Assembly (NCBI GenBank): GCA_011043895.1
Contig: DRBZ01000006.1
Span: 1 to 35,425 of the forward strand
Direction: 5' to 3'
Source of the DNA: Candidatus Cloacimonadota bacterium
GTDB lineage: Bacteria > Cloacimonadota > Cloacimonadia > JGIOTU-2
DNA: 35,425 nt
This document shows positions 1 to 9,120 of the stretch, one piece after another. The notes beneath the pieces were generated by a model, which had not been told where the DNA came from, did not search any database, and was given only the letters and a program-made list of their open reading frames with translations. How positions within the stretch are numbered: the stretch's first letter is position 1; each line of letters begins with the position of its first letter. The position numbers and the translations under genes are program-made.

Positions 1-312
1 GTAATTTTCCAACAAAATATATCGCAAACCCTTTATCTATAGTAATCCACAGAAATCACCTCCAAATTTTTGGGGGTATCCCTGTTTTCCGTAGCTGTAA
101 TATCTCACCTACTCTCAGATTTATTCCCGGATACTATTTCGATATAATCTTAAGCTGCATTACTTTTTAAAAATCTTCCAGATCTTTTTTGTTTCTCACT
201 TCAAAGGTGCAGGATTTTGATTTTCCAACGTTTTTTTGCTTGGATGTGCTGTCTGATTTCTTCTGATATGTCAAGTGCGGACACTTCTGGAAGATACTTT
301 AATGGAAAATAG
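1..312. other. Non-coding stretch, no gene recognised
   Basis: Both strands were read and no convincing coding region, RNA gene or repeat was found. The frame that holds the decayed exoprotein after 313 is open from 154 to 309 and then hits a TAG at 310-312, but the residues encoded upstream of that stop do not resemble a beta-helix protein. The stretch may be further eroded sequence of the same gene. Confidence 0.5.
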
Positions 313-682
313 ATTGTTGCTTACAATTCATATAATTATGGTATCTGGGTAAGCGAAGCTCTTCCATCTATCACCTATTCTGATTTCTACGATAATGAAT
401 TTGAAAATTTTTTTGGTTGTGGAGATTCTGTTGGAAGTAATGTTTCCACAAACGTCAATGGAGATAGTTGCGATGTATATTATAATATCCAGGAAGATCC
501 GTTGTTCGTAGTTCCTGCAGATGAAGATTATCATCTAACCTGGACAGATTATTCATGATGAAATGAATGTTGGATAACATTCACTAACTTATCCGGTTAA
601 CAATTTATCATCTGGAATATATTTCATCATGATGAACATTGAGGGCAATGAAACGATCAGGAAGGTGGTATTGTTGAGATAA
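313..682 (+). pseudogene. Decayed parallel beta-helix exoprotein with T9SS sorting tail
   Basis: Two pieces of one protein type are left in different frames. Positions 313-555 are open and read like the late part of a surface beta-helix protein (IVAYNSYNYGIWV, then ITYSDFY, FFGCGDSVGSNVSTNVNGD, NIQEDPLF, DYHLTWTDYS), ending in TGA at 556-558. Positions 596-679 encode a typical end of a FlgD-like T9SS sorting domain (SSGIYFIMMN, then TIRKVVLLR) with TAA at 680-682. In intact relatives the two parts are separated by a long linker and most of the sorting domain, so a large internal deletion is inferred. No start codon or ribosome site was found. The wording DYHLTW and GDSCDVYYN is, from memory, common in Cloacimonadota surface proteins; a homology search was not possible. 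Confidence 0.7.
553..632. repeat. Nested inverted repeats at the pseudogene deletion joint
   Basis: An outer perfect 12-base inverted repeat (TCATGATGAAAT at 553-564, its complement at 621-632) encloses an inner 8-base hairpin TGAATGTT-ggat-AACATTCA at 564-583, and GGATAA at 572-577 can pair with TTATCC at 589-594. The structure spans exactly the point where the beta-helix part ends and the sorting tail resumes. Confidence 0.6.
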
Positions 683-796
683 GAAGGATTTACTTTTTTT
701 GTGGTCATTCGAGTCTTTCATGGTTCACTCTTCTTACAATTCTGGACATAAAAATACCTTTTTTCTTTTTGTATGAAAATTTTATAAAGGGGCAAA

Positions 797-3700
797 ATGA
801 AAAAGATTTTGTGTACTCTCGCAGTTTTTATCCTTGCAAATACTGCTCTTTTTGCAGGCAAACATTTTACCTTTAACACAAAAGGTGATGGTATAGACAT
901 TCATTTTACAGATAGCAGAGCAACAGAGATTTTAGAAGAAAAGGTTATATCTACGACTATTACATTACCCTCAATGGATGTTGAAATCATTATCAACGAT
1001 TGTACAATTGCAGAATATTCCACTGATGGTGAACTTCTTTCTACATACAAAGGGAGTGCGGGTCAAAGAATCGCCGTAGCAAATAGTTTTGCATTTCGTG
1101 AACTGATCGGACATACTATCACTATTAAGAATGTAATTTACGATAAAGAAAAGGATATATACTCCGAAATAGTATCTGCAGATATCTCGGTCATCCCAAG
1201 AGGGCAGTTCAATTATCCGGGAAGCATCTCAAGAGTGTATAAACCTGTATATAGAAGTTTGGTAGAAAACTTCGATTCGTCCTATCTGGCTGGACTTCCC
1301 ACTGAGCCATCCAAAATGCTTATTATTTGTCATCAAATTCTGGCAAATTACATTCAGGATTTCATTAACTGGAAAGAAGCAAAGGGTATAGAGTGCCAGG
1401 TAGCAACTCTTGATGAAACCGGCACAACTTCTAATGAAGTAAAGGCATACATTCAGCAGGTATATGATACGTCAGATGTGCCACCGGATTATGTACTCCT
1501 CATCGGAGATGTTGACGATTATTTTGCAGTTCCTTCCTTCTATTTTAGCGCAGAAAATGATGTGTCGGATCATCCATACTCAATGCTTGCAGGTTCTGAT
1601 TATTTTCCTGAGGTAATAGTTGGTAGAATTTCAATCGATGAAGTAAATCAGCTTTGGACAATCATAAACAAAGTTGTATCATATGAAAAAACACCATATG
1701 TAACTGAACCCGAATGGTTGAAAAAAGCGCTTGTGGTAGCTGGAAATTACAGCACAACACCTCCCACGCCAAGTACTCCTGTAAAAGTATCCCGCTGGTT
1801 ACGTGACAAAATGTTGAATTATGGATTTTCTCAGGTTGATACGGTTTTCTATCCTCCCATATATCCAGGCACTTCAGAGATCATCAGCAGAATAAATGCA
1901 GGAATCAGTTTTCTTAATTACCGTGGATGGGGTGACGCCAATGGATGGCATTATCCAGAGTTCCATGTCAGTGACATGACCAGTTTGAGCAACGGCTTAT
2001 TAACCCCAGTTGTGACATCTTTTGTGTGTAATACAGGTGATTTTGCAAATACTTCTGCTGATCCTTGTTTTGGAGAAGCAATCACCCAGCTTGGTACACC
2101 CACCGCTCCTCAGGGAGGAGTTGTTTTTATCGGTCCTTCGGATCTGCACACAAGCACAAAATTAAATAATTCAATATTTTCCGGATTTTATTATGGTTTA
2201 CTCGACGAAGGGATCTATGATTTTGGCTCGGCAGTGCTTCGAGGAAAAGTTGAGCTATATCATAATTTCCCCCTGCAACAAGCACCTGGAGAGCAGGTTG
2301 AATTTTATTTTCATGTATATAATATTCTCGGAGATCCCAGTCTCACTATGTGGACAACGATTCCGGAGGAAATCGATTGCACACTTCCGGGTTCACTGAG
2401 TATCGGGACAAATTATCTGGATATTGCATGTCCAAATCTTGATGATGCTGTTGTTACTGCGATTAAAGATGGTGAGTTCTACAGTGTGGAAATGATTGAA
2501 AATGGACAGACAACATTGGCAATCTCCCCACAATCCGAGGGCACTATGACAATAACAATTACCAGCCCTAATTATATTCCATTCATTCAGGATATAGATG
2601 TTATTCAGGAAACAGTTGATGTTGGTGTACTTAGTTATGATGCTGATCCCGCTCTTGTTGCTGGAAGTACAAGCGATATCAATATAACGCTGAAAAATTA
2701 TGGAACTGGTTCTGCTGGAGGAGTACAGGCAACGCTTTCTTCCAATAGTGATTATGTAAATATCGGAACACCTACACAATCCTTTGGCGATATTGCTGCT
2801 GGGGAAACAGCAGATGGTTCTTATGACGTTACTATGGACGTCGAAACTCCCGATAATGAGGTTATAGAATTTACTCTTGCAATATCTCCTGATAATATAG
2901 CTAAAATCTCTATGTTAACTTCTTCTCTTGTCTTTGAGGTTGATGCAGTTAATGTAGTGACAGATAATGGCTGGCTTATCTCAGGGCAAACTAATGAGAT
3001 CCATGTAACAATAAAAAATATCGGTTCTCTTGATGGAAACAATATTCAAGGAACCTTATCAGTTTACAGCGATGCTGCAACTATGATATCTAACCAAGCA
3101 TCGTTTGGAACTATTACTGCAGGTACTACTGGTCAGGGGACATTTGATGTGGAAATCTCTGCTAACTGCTTCATCGGCAGGAACATTCCTTTTGAGCTGG
3201 TTTTAACCGATGAAGAGGGGAGAATTGACCATGTATATTTTTCCCTGGAAGTAGGTCCTGTAGATACTTCGGCTCCAACCGGACCTGATGCGTATGGGTA
3301 TTATGCCTATGATAGCTATGATGTTGATTATGATGAAGTGCCAACCTACGAGTGGATTGAAATCGACCCGAATGAAGGTGGACTGGGCGAAGTAATTTTG
3401 ATGGTTGATGATGATTCAGAAACCATCGATCTGCCTTTCGATTTTACCTTTTATGGAGAAATTTTCAATGAGATAACTATCTGTTCGAATGGATGGATAT
3501 CTTTTATTACCAATAATTGGACGAATTTCAGAAATTGGGATATTCCTTCAGCCCTAGGACCTTATGGGCAAGTTTGTGCATATTGGGATGATCTTATTGG
3601 AGAAACCTTTACAATCAACGATACAATTTATCATCATGATATGCGGATATGCCATTATTACGATGCAGCACAAAATAGATTTATCATTGAATGGAATGGA

Positions 3701-4285
3701 TGCGTGAACAGATTTGATGATACTTCTGTAGAGAAATTTGAATTGATACTCTTTGATCCTGCTTACACGCCTGCAAATGATGGCAATGGAGAAATCCAGA
3801 TAAATTATAAAACGATAAATAATCCGGATGCTACGAGCAATTATAGTACGGTTGGCATTGAGAATCTCGATCAATCTGATGGAGTACTTTATACGTATGC
3901 AAATGTGTATCCTGCAAGTGCTACTGAACTCGAGAACGAATTGGCAATCAAATTTACCACCGATCCTCCTGATCCCTATTATGATTTTGATGAATCGGAA
4001 ATTGAAACAGTTACACTTCAGATCTATCCTCAACCAACTGAAGGTATAACGCAGATAAGTTATAAAAGAAAAGAGATTTCGCCAGATCAGATTACTGCAT
4101 CGATCTACAATATTAAAGGGCAGAAGATCATAGAACTGACACCAGAAACCTCAGAGGATAAGGTTATAATCTTAACCTGGGATGGTCGGAATGAAGCTCA
4201 AAATGCTGTACCAAATGGAATATACTTTATCAAGATAAGAGATAATAAAACTCAGATTATTGATAAAATAATTCTTTTAAAATAG
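797..4285 (+). CDS. Secreted C25 (gingipain-family) peptidase with T9SS sorting domain
   Basis: Predicted exported cysteine peptidase of 1162 residues. Residues 1-20 form a signal peptide (MKKILCTLAVFILANTALFA). A pro-region follows, then a peptidase C25 domain from about 172 to 520, ending in the usual GDPSL. The nucleophile is most likely C411 in the FVCNTGDF motif, which matches the gingipain Cys-x-x-Gly-Asp pattern. The place of the partner His (GHG in gingipains) reads NYRGWGDANGWHYP at 374-387, so W378 replaces it and H385 is the nearest His. Two CARDB-like beta-sandwich repeats follow at about 608-870, then a beta-rich domain (about 880-1060) and a FlgD-like T9SS type A sorting tail at 1071-1162 (GIYFIKIRD, KIILLK). 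Start ATG with AAGGGG upstream. It is the first gene of an operon with tldD 16 bases downstream. The substrate is unknown; activity is uncertain because of the His site. Confidence 0.88.
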   Translation: MKKILCTLAVFILANTALFAGKHFTFNTKGDGIDIHFTDSRATEILEEKVISTTITLPSMDVEIIINDCTIAEYSTDGELLSTYKGSAGQRIAVANSFAFRELIGHTITIKNVIYDKEKDIYSEIVSADISVIPRGQFNYPGSISRVYKPVYRSLVENFDSSYLAGLPTEPSKMLIICHQILANYIQDFINWKEAKGIECQVATLDETGTTSNEVKAYIQQVYDTSDVPPDYVLLIGDVDDYFAVPSFYFSAENDVSDHPYSMLAGSDYFPEVIVGRISIDEVNQLWTIINKVVSYEKTPYVTEPEWLKKALVVAGNYSTTPPTPSTPVKVSRWLRDKMLNYGFSQVDTVFYPPIYPGTSEIISRINAGISFLNYRGWGDANGWHYPEFHVSDMTSLSNGLLTPVVTSFVCNTGDFANTSADPCFGEAITQLGTPTAPQGGVVFIGPSDLHTSTKLNNSIFSGFYYGLLDEGIYDFGSAVLRGKVELYHNFPLQQAPGEQVEFYFHVYNILGDPSLTMWTTIPEEIDCTLPGSLSIGTNYLDIACPNLDDAVVTAIKDGEFYSVEMIENGQTTLAISPQSEGTMTITITSPNYIPFIQDIDVIQETVDVGVLSYDADPALVAGSTSDINITLKNYGTGSAGGVQATLSSNSDYVNIGTPTQSFGDIAAGETADGSYDVTMDVETPDNEVIEFTLAISPDNIAKISMLTSSLVFEVDAVNVVTDNGWLISGQTNEIHVTIKNIGSLDGNNIQGTLSVYSDAATMISNQASFGTITAGTTGQGTFDVEISANCFIGRNIPFELVLTDEEGRIDHVYFSLEVGPVDTSAPTGPDAYGYYAYDSYDVDYDEVPTYEWIEIDPNEGGLGEVILMVDDDSETIDLPFDFTFYGEIFNEITICSNGWISFITNNWTNFRNWDIPSALGPYGQVCAYWDDLIGETFTINDTIYHHDMRICHYYDAAQNRFIIEWNGCVNRFDDTSVEKFELILFDPAYTPANDGNGEIQINYKTINNPDATSNYSTVGIENLDQSDGVLYTYANVYPASATELENELAIKFTTDPPDPYYDFDESEIETVTLQIYPQPTEGITQISYKRKEISPDQITASIYNIKGQKIIELTPETSEDKVIILTWDGRNEAQNAVPNGIYFIKIRDNKTQIIDKIILLK

Positions 4286-4301
4286 GAAATAGGAGTACAA
4301 A

Positions 4302-5747
4302 GTGAAAGACCTTTTACAACTTGCCTTGGATGCTGCAATCTTGCACGGAGCATCCTATGCTGATATTCGTATAATAAACCTAAAAAATCAGAGTCTTGAG
4401 GTGAAGAATGGTGACCTTGAGACACTCGATAATAGCGACTCTCTCGGATTTGGTATTCGAGTGATTGCAAATGGTTCATGGGGATTTGCATCAAGTTCGA
4501 TCGTAACGAATAACGAGATTAAAAAAGTTGCGAAACAATCGGTCAAGATCGCCAAAGCTTCTGCCACACTACGGAAAAACAGTATTATCCTTGCACCAGA
4601 ACCTGTGCATCAGGATATTTGGACATCACCATATATTATCGATCCATTTGAGGTTTCAACAGAAGAAAAACTAGAGCTTCTCTATAAAATCAATAGCATT
4701 CTCAGGAAAAAAGACAAAATAAAAGTAGCGGAATCTTCGATGAGTTTCCTAAAAGAACATCAGTGGATGGCAAACACAGAGGGTACCTTTATCGAACAAA
4801 TATTACTCAGAAGTGGTGGAGGATATTCTGCCACTGCAGTTGATGGACCAAATGTTCAGGTTCGATCATATCCAGCTTCTTTTGGAGGACAATACTCGCA
4901 GATGGGATATGAGTTCATACTTGGAACTCCCTTTGTTGAGAATGCAGAACGGATTCGTGAAGAAGCGATTGCATTACTGGATGCTCCTGATTGCCCGGTT
5001 GGTGAGAAGGATCTGATCCTTGAAGGAAGCCAGCTTGCCCTACAGATACATGAATCCATCGGGCATCCTTCCGAGCTGGACAGAGTGCTTGGTATGGAAG
5101 CAAATTATGCAGGAACAAGCTTCCTTACTACTGATCTCTACAGAGATTTTCATTATGGTTCATCAATCGTAAATGTGGTAGCTGATTCGACCGTGCCAAC
5201 AGGGCTTGCAACCTTTGGATATGACGATGATGGCGTTCGTGCACAGCGTTATCATATGATACAGAATGGATTATACAAGATGTATCTGACAAACCGTGAA
5301 CTTGCGCATGTCATAGGAGATAAAAGAAGTCGGGGATGTAATCGAGCTGACGGTTATGACAATATTCCAATGATCCGTATGGTAAATATTTCACTTATGC
5401 CTGTTCTGGGGACTCTTGATGAGCTTATAGCAGATACAAAAGATGGAATCCTTATGGAGACCAACAAAACCTGGAGTATTGATCAACGGCGTTTGAATTT
5501 TCAATTCACTACAGAAATGGGTTGGGAGATCAAAAATGGTAAGAAGGTTAGAATGGTAAAAAATCCCACCTATCAAGGCATTACTCCAAAATTCTGGCAG
5601 AGTTGCGATGCGATCTGCGGTGAAGAGGAATGGCAACTCTGGGGTGTGCCAAATTGTGGGAAAGGACAACCTGGACAAACAGCAGAGATGTCTCACGGTG
5701 CAGCACCAGCACGATTCAGAAAAGTTACAGTCGGAGTAAATAAATGA
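4302..5747 (+). CDS. tldD: TldD-family zinc metallopeptidase
   Basis: 481-residue member of the TldD/PmbA family. TldD normally forms a heterodimer with TldE (PmbA) in the cytoplasm and degrades unfolded peptides; in E. coli the pair removes leader peptides of microcin B17 and antitoxin CcdA. The metal-binding HExxxH signature is present as HESIGH at H250-E251-H255, followed by the family motif ELDRVLGMEANYAGTSF, and the typical C-terminal GQPGQTAEMSHGA is intact. Length fits the family. The start is GTG at 4302, chosen because AGGAG (4291-4295) lies six bases upstream and the next gene overlaps its stop as ATGA. No tldE partner is present in the window, so it must lie elsewhere or the protein acts alone. 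The operon position between a secreted protease and a lipoprotein is unusual. Confidence 0.9.
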   Translation: MKDLLQLALDAAILHGASYADIRIINLKNQSLEVKNGDLETLDNSDSLGFGIRVIANGSWGFASSSIVTNNEIKKVAKQSVKIAKASATLRKNSIILAPEPVHQDIWTSPYIIDPFEVSTEEKLELLYKINSILRKKDKIKVAESSMSFLKEHQWMANTEGTFIEQILLRSGGGYSATAVDGPNVQVRSYPASFGGQYSQMGYEFILGTPFVENAERIREEAIALLDAPDCPVGEKDLILEGSQLALQIHESIGHPSELDRVLGMEANYAGTSFLTTDLYRDFHYGSSIVNVVADSTVPTGLATFGYDDDGVRAQRYHMIQNGLYKMYLTNRELAHVIGDKRSRGCNRADGYDNIPMIRMVNISLMPVLGTLDELIADTKDGILMETNKTWSIDQRRLNFQFTTEMGWEIKNGKKVRMVKNPTYQGITPKFWQSCDAICGEEEWQLWGVPNCGKGQPGQTAEMSHGAAPARFRKVTVGVNK

Positions 5748-7351
5748 TGAAACTAGTTACATTTATATTAGTTCTATTAATTCTGTTCATAGCTTCTTGT
5801 TCGTTGTTTAAACCCTATTCAGCCAAGGATATTGAATCGAGCATTCCGATTGAGTATCGTGAAAAGGTACTGGAAACACTTGATGAAGCTGGTGATAACC
5901 AGAAGGAATTGCTCAAGGTGCTCTATCACTATAAAAATGATCCTCAAAAGCTGGAAGCAGCATCTTTTCTTATTGCTTATATGCCCGATCATGGCTATGC
6001 AAACGTCGCACTGGTCGATTCTCTTGGAGAAAAAGTTCCCCTCAATGTGATGGATTTTGAAACAGCACAAGAGGTTCAGACGCATATTGATTTTCTTGAG
6101 AAGGAGTTGGGCGAGCTTCAGTACAAACTTATAGAAAAAAGAGAGGATGAGAAAACGATCACCGCAGATTATTTGATTAATGATATCGATCTTGCTTTTC
6201 ATGCCTATGAAACTTTGCCCTGGACAAAGCAATATTCATGGGAAGATTTTAAAGAATATATTCTTCCATACCGAGGATCATCAGAGCCAATTTCAAACTG
6301 GAGACGATATTTCTGGGAAGAATTTGCAGATCTGAGGGATTCCACAAATGACGCACTAGAGCTTGCTTTTCTTGTGAATGACAGAGCTCGAAAGTTGTTC
6401 ACCTTCAAAGATGTTTTCTATTACCATCCAGCGGATCAAGGGCTTGAAGACATGCTTAAAAATGGGTATGGTCGCTGTGAAGATATGACTAATTTTGCGA
6501 TCTATGCTATGCGTGCTAATGGATTGGCTATCACCAGTGATTACACTCCATACTGGCCGGATAGATCCAATAATCATGCGTGGAACTCAATAGTTTTGCC
6601 CGATGGAGAAGTGATACCTTTCATGGGTTCAGAAGCGAATCCGGGAAGCTATAACCTGCAGGATAGAATAGCAAAAGTATATCGAAAGCTCTTTTCTCAG
6701 GAAAAGGGTACCCTTGAGCAGCTCATGCCAGATTCCCTGAAAGCACCACCATGGCTTGGATATAGCAATTTCAGAGATGTTACGAATAAATATGTAAATG
6801 TTTCTGATGTAAAAGTAAATGTTGATACAGAAGAACTTTTCCTATACATTGCAGTGTATAATGACAATAAATGGAATCCGATCCATTGGGGTGAAGTTGT
6901 GGATAACAATTCAGTAACGTTTACTGCCATGGGTCGGGATATTGCGTATCTACCAGTTTCTTATGAAGTTGTTGATACAATAGTGGTTGATGATGAAGAA
7001 AAACCACAATACGAGGTAATCCCTGCAGCAGCACCTTTTATTCTAACCACGGAAGGTATTCCTGAATATTTTGATAATTCTCCATTTGCCGGGCGAGAAA
7101 AGATCAATCAAGAGTTCAGCATGCACAAAACCGGACATGGTAGAGCTAACAAAATAAAAATGGATAGCACATATACATGGTTTGCATGGGCAGAGAATGA
7201 TTGGGAAGTCCTAGCTGATACAACAGCAGCCAGTGATTCACTGGTTTTTGAGTATTATTATCCAAATTCATTATACAAAGTAGAGGAAGAATGTCTTCAT
7301 CCTGATCCGAGGATTTTTACCGTTGAAGACGGAGAAGTCATTTTCTGGTAA
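5744..7351 (+). CDS. Transglutaminase-fold lipoprotein
   Basis: 535 residues. The N-terminus is a lipoprotein signal (about 14 hydrophobic residues, then lipobox IASC with C19), so the protein should be membrane anchored outside the cytoplasm. A transglutaminase-like (papain-fold) core lies at about 220-310: C245 in GYGRCEDM and H278 in NNHAWNS fit the catalytic Cys and His, and the acidic partner may be D287 (LPDGE), which is less certain. In bacteria this fold is more often a protease or amidase than a crosslinking enzyme. About 220 residues of beta-rich sequence follow without a recognised domain; a helical, acidic region (residues 25-150) precedes. The ATG overlaps the tldD stop (ATGA), and a second in-frame ATG follows directly, so the start is 5744 or 5747. 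Substrate unknown. Confidence 0.82.
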   Translation: MMKLVTFILVLLILFIASCSLFKPYSAKDIESSIPIEYREKVLETLDEAGDNQKELLKVLYHYKNDPQKLEAASFLIAYMPDHGYANVALVDSLGEKVPLNVMDFETAQEVQTHIDFLEKELGELQYKLIEKREDEKTITADYLINDIDLAFHAYETLPWTKQYSWEDFKEYILPYRGSSEPISNWRRYFWEEFADLRDSTNDALELAFLVNDRARKLFTFKDVFYYHPADQGLEDMLKNGYGRCEDMTNFAIYAMRANGLAITSDYTPYWPDRSNNHAWNSIVLPDGEVIPFMGSEANPGSYNLQDRIAKVYRKLFSQEKGTLEQLMPDSLKAPPWLGYSNFRDVTNKYVNVSDVKVNVDTEELFLYIAVYNDNKWNPIHWGEVVDNNSVTFTAMGRDIAYLPVSYEVVDTIVVDDEEKPQYEVIPAAAPFILTTEGIPEYFDNSPFAGREKINQEFSMHKTGHGRANKIKMDSTYTWFAWAENDWEVLADTTAASDSLVFEYYYPNSLYKVEEECLHPDPRIFTVEDGEVIFW

Positions 7352-7377
7352 AAATTTTTAACCAAAAATCGACGAAG

Positions 7378-7404
7378 GCGAGGATGCACATCCTCGCTTT
7401 CTTT
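7378..7404 (+). terminator. Rho-independent terminator of the C25-tldD operon
   Basis: GCGAGGAT-GCAC-ATCCTCGC forms a perfect 8-bp GC-rich stem with a four-base loop, followed by TTTCTTTT. It lies 26 bases after the lipoprotein stop and before the end of the convergent aldehyde dehydrogenase gene. The T-run is only on the + strand side. Confidence 0.85.
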
Positions 7405-7425
7405 TATGCTCGTTTTGCTGTTATA

Positions 7426-8838
7426 TCATATCACAAGCAGTTTCAACTCGGTCATTTCCTCAATAGAGTATCTGACTCCTTCACGTCCGAAACCTGAATT
7501 TTTCACACCGCCATAGGGCATCTGGTCAACACGGAAAGTAGGAGTATTATTGATGATTACCCCGCCCACTTCCAATTTTTTGAATGCAGTTTTTGTGTGT
7601 TGTAGATTATTAGTAAATACTCCTGCCTGAAGTCCGTAATCAGAATTATTTACCATGTCGATCGCCTGTTCAAATTGAGTAAAAGGAGTGAGGGTAACGA
7701 TTGGAGCAAATACTTCATTCTTTTCAACCTTCATGGCAGGTGTGGTATCGGTCAGTATCGTTGCCTGAAGTTTTGTGCCTTCACGATTTCCACCACAACA
7801 AATTTTTGCTCCTAGTTTGGTAGCTTCATCGATCCAGCTCTCAGCTCGTATTGCTTCCTGCTCGTTTATCATACAGTTGAGGAATGCTTCCCCATCAAGT
7901 GGATGGCCGATTGTAAGATTTTTAGTCTTTTCTGTAAATTTTGCTGAGAATTCATCAAATTTGGATTTATGAATGAAGATTCTCTGCGTGTGTATACAAA
8001 CCTGCCCGGCATAGGCAAATCCGCCCACTAATGATTTCTCGACAGCAGCATCAATATCAGCATCTTCATCAATGATAACTCCCGCATTTCCACCAAGTTC
8101 AAGACAGACTTTCTTTTTGCCGCACTGATCTTTGAGCTTCCATCCGACAGGAGGACTTCCGGTAAAGCTTATCATTTTGATGCCTTCACTTTTCACGGCG
8201 CTCATTATTTCTGCACCTGGGCAGGGAAGTACTGACAGCATACCATCCGGTACGTATTTTATCACAATTTCTGCAAGATTGAGCGCTGAAAGGGGTGCCA
8301 ACGAGGATGGTTTTATAATGATCGGATTACCGACTGCAAGTGCAGGGGCAACCTTGTGTGCAACCAGATTCAAGGGAAAATTAAAAGGTGTTATTCCAAG
8401 TACGGTACCCAGAGGGAATCGTTTGACTAAAGCGCTTTTTTTTTCACCTTTTGGAACACTATCCAAATCGAAGTATTCACCATCGATACGTTTCGATTCC
8501 TCAGCAGCAAGTATGAACGTTTGTACAGCTCTCTGTACCTCTCCCCTTGCAAAATTGATATTCTTACCACATTCAAGCGCTAGAGTTTCTGCAAATGATT
8601 CTGCAGAATTTTCGATATCTCGTGCAATTGCAATTAAGATTTCTGCACGTTTCCATGTAGGCATATTCTTTGTTTGTGGAAAAAATGCTGCTGCTTTTTT
8701 TATCGCCTGTTGTATATGCGTTTCATTCGCCAAAGATACGTCTCCCACAATTTCATTATCATGGGGGCATAGTACTGTTTTAGATTCCTTGGTTTTTACG
8801 GGTGTGTTGCCTATAAAAAGCGGATATTCTTTACTCAT
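7426..8838 (-). CDS. NAD(P)-dependent aldehyde dehydrogenase
   Basis: Soluble enzyme of the aldehyde dehydrogenase superfamily that oxidises an aldehyde to the acid. Counted from the chosen start it has 470 residues, the normal size. The catalytic set is complete: N153 in PFNFP, K176 in IIKPSS, E247 in LELGG and nucleophile C281 in AGQVC, plus the C-terminal GFGREG. The overall look (GTVLGITPFNFPLNLVAHK) resembles the lactaldehyde/succinate-semialdehyde-like branch, but the substrate cannot be read from sequence. The frame is open for 52 more codons upstream, but the ATG at 8838 has AGAAGG six bases before it, and a promoter-like pair lies inside the extension. Transcribed alone and divergently from hflK. 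Confidence 0.9.
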   Translation of the reverse strand: MSKEYPLFIGNTPVKTKESKTVLCPHDNEIVGDVSLANETHIQQAIKKAAAFFPQTKNMPTWKRAEILIAIARDIENSAESFAETLALECGKNINFARGEVQRAVQTFILAAEESKRIDGEYFDLDSVPKGEKKSALVKRFPLGTVLGITPFNFPLNLVAHKVAPALAVGNPIIIKPSSLAPLSALNLAEIVIKYVPDGMLSVLPCPGAEIMSAVKSEGIKMISFTGSPPVGWKLKDQCGKKKVCLELGGNAGVIIDEDADIDAAVEKSLVGGFAYAGQVCIHTQRIFIHKSKFDEFSAKFTEKTKNLTIGHPLDGEAFLNCMINEQEAIRAESWIDEATKLGAKICCGGNREGTKLQATILTDTTPAMKVEKNEVFAPIVTLTPFTQFEQAIDMVNNSDYGLQAGVFTNNLQHTKTAFKKLEVGGVIINNTPTFRVDQMPYGGVKNSGFGREGVRYSIEEMTELKLLVI

Positions 8839-8865
8839 ATAAAACCTTCTTCTGAGTTTATAAAA

Positions 8866-8895
8866 AGTATCCATAGAATTAATTTGTGATGTCAA
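8866..8895 (-). promoter_or_regulatory. Putative sigma-70-type promoter of the aldehyde dehydrogenase gene
   Basis: On the minus strand TTGACA (8895-8890) and GATACT (8871-8866) are 18 bases apart, 27 bases upstream of the chosen start. The -35 is perfect and the -10 matches four of six. Consensus use in this phylum is assumed. Confidence 0.4.
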
Positions 8896-9046
8896 ATTTT
8901 TTAAAACAAGCAGAATATTAAATCTATCGAAAGAGAATCCCCAAAAATATAATTTTTTACGAAATCCTTGCAATTTATTGAATTTTGTATACACTTTTAG
9001 TAAATATGATAGATAAAAACAAATTGCGCAATGAAATCTATGTTGT

Positions 9047-9075
9047 TTTACAGAATCAGAATTCTCGTTTATTAA
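9047..9075 (+). promoter_or_regulatory. Putative promoter of hflK-hflC
   Basis: TTTACA at 9047-9052 and TATTAA at 9070-9075 are separated by exactly 17 bases, 45 bases before the hflK start. Confidence 0.4.
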
Positions 9076-9120
9076 ACAGTAAAATTATAACATCATTTGT
9101 TACAACAATCAGGAGTTAAG

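Noticed and set aside
328..534. 68-codon open frame on the minus strand
   Set aside because: It is the antisense of the beta-helix remnant and has no ribosome site.
7378..7404. Bidirectional terminator for the convergent genes
   Set aside because: The minus strand after the stem lacks a prompt T-run, so only the + strand direction is supported.
8132..8842. 236-codon open frame on the + strand
   Set aside because: It lies wholly antisense to the aldehyde dehydrogenase, and its translation has no recognisable domain.
8839..8994. N-terminal extension of the aldehyde dehydrogenase by 52 residues
   Set aside because: The extension has no ribosome site, matches nothing in the family, and contains a promoter-like TTGACA/GATACT pair just upstream of the ATG at 8838.
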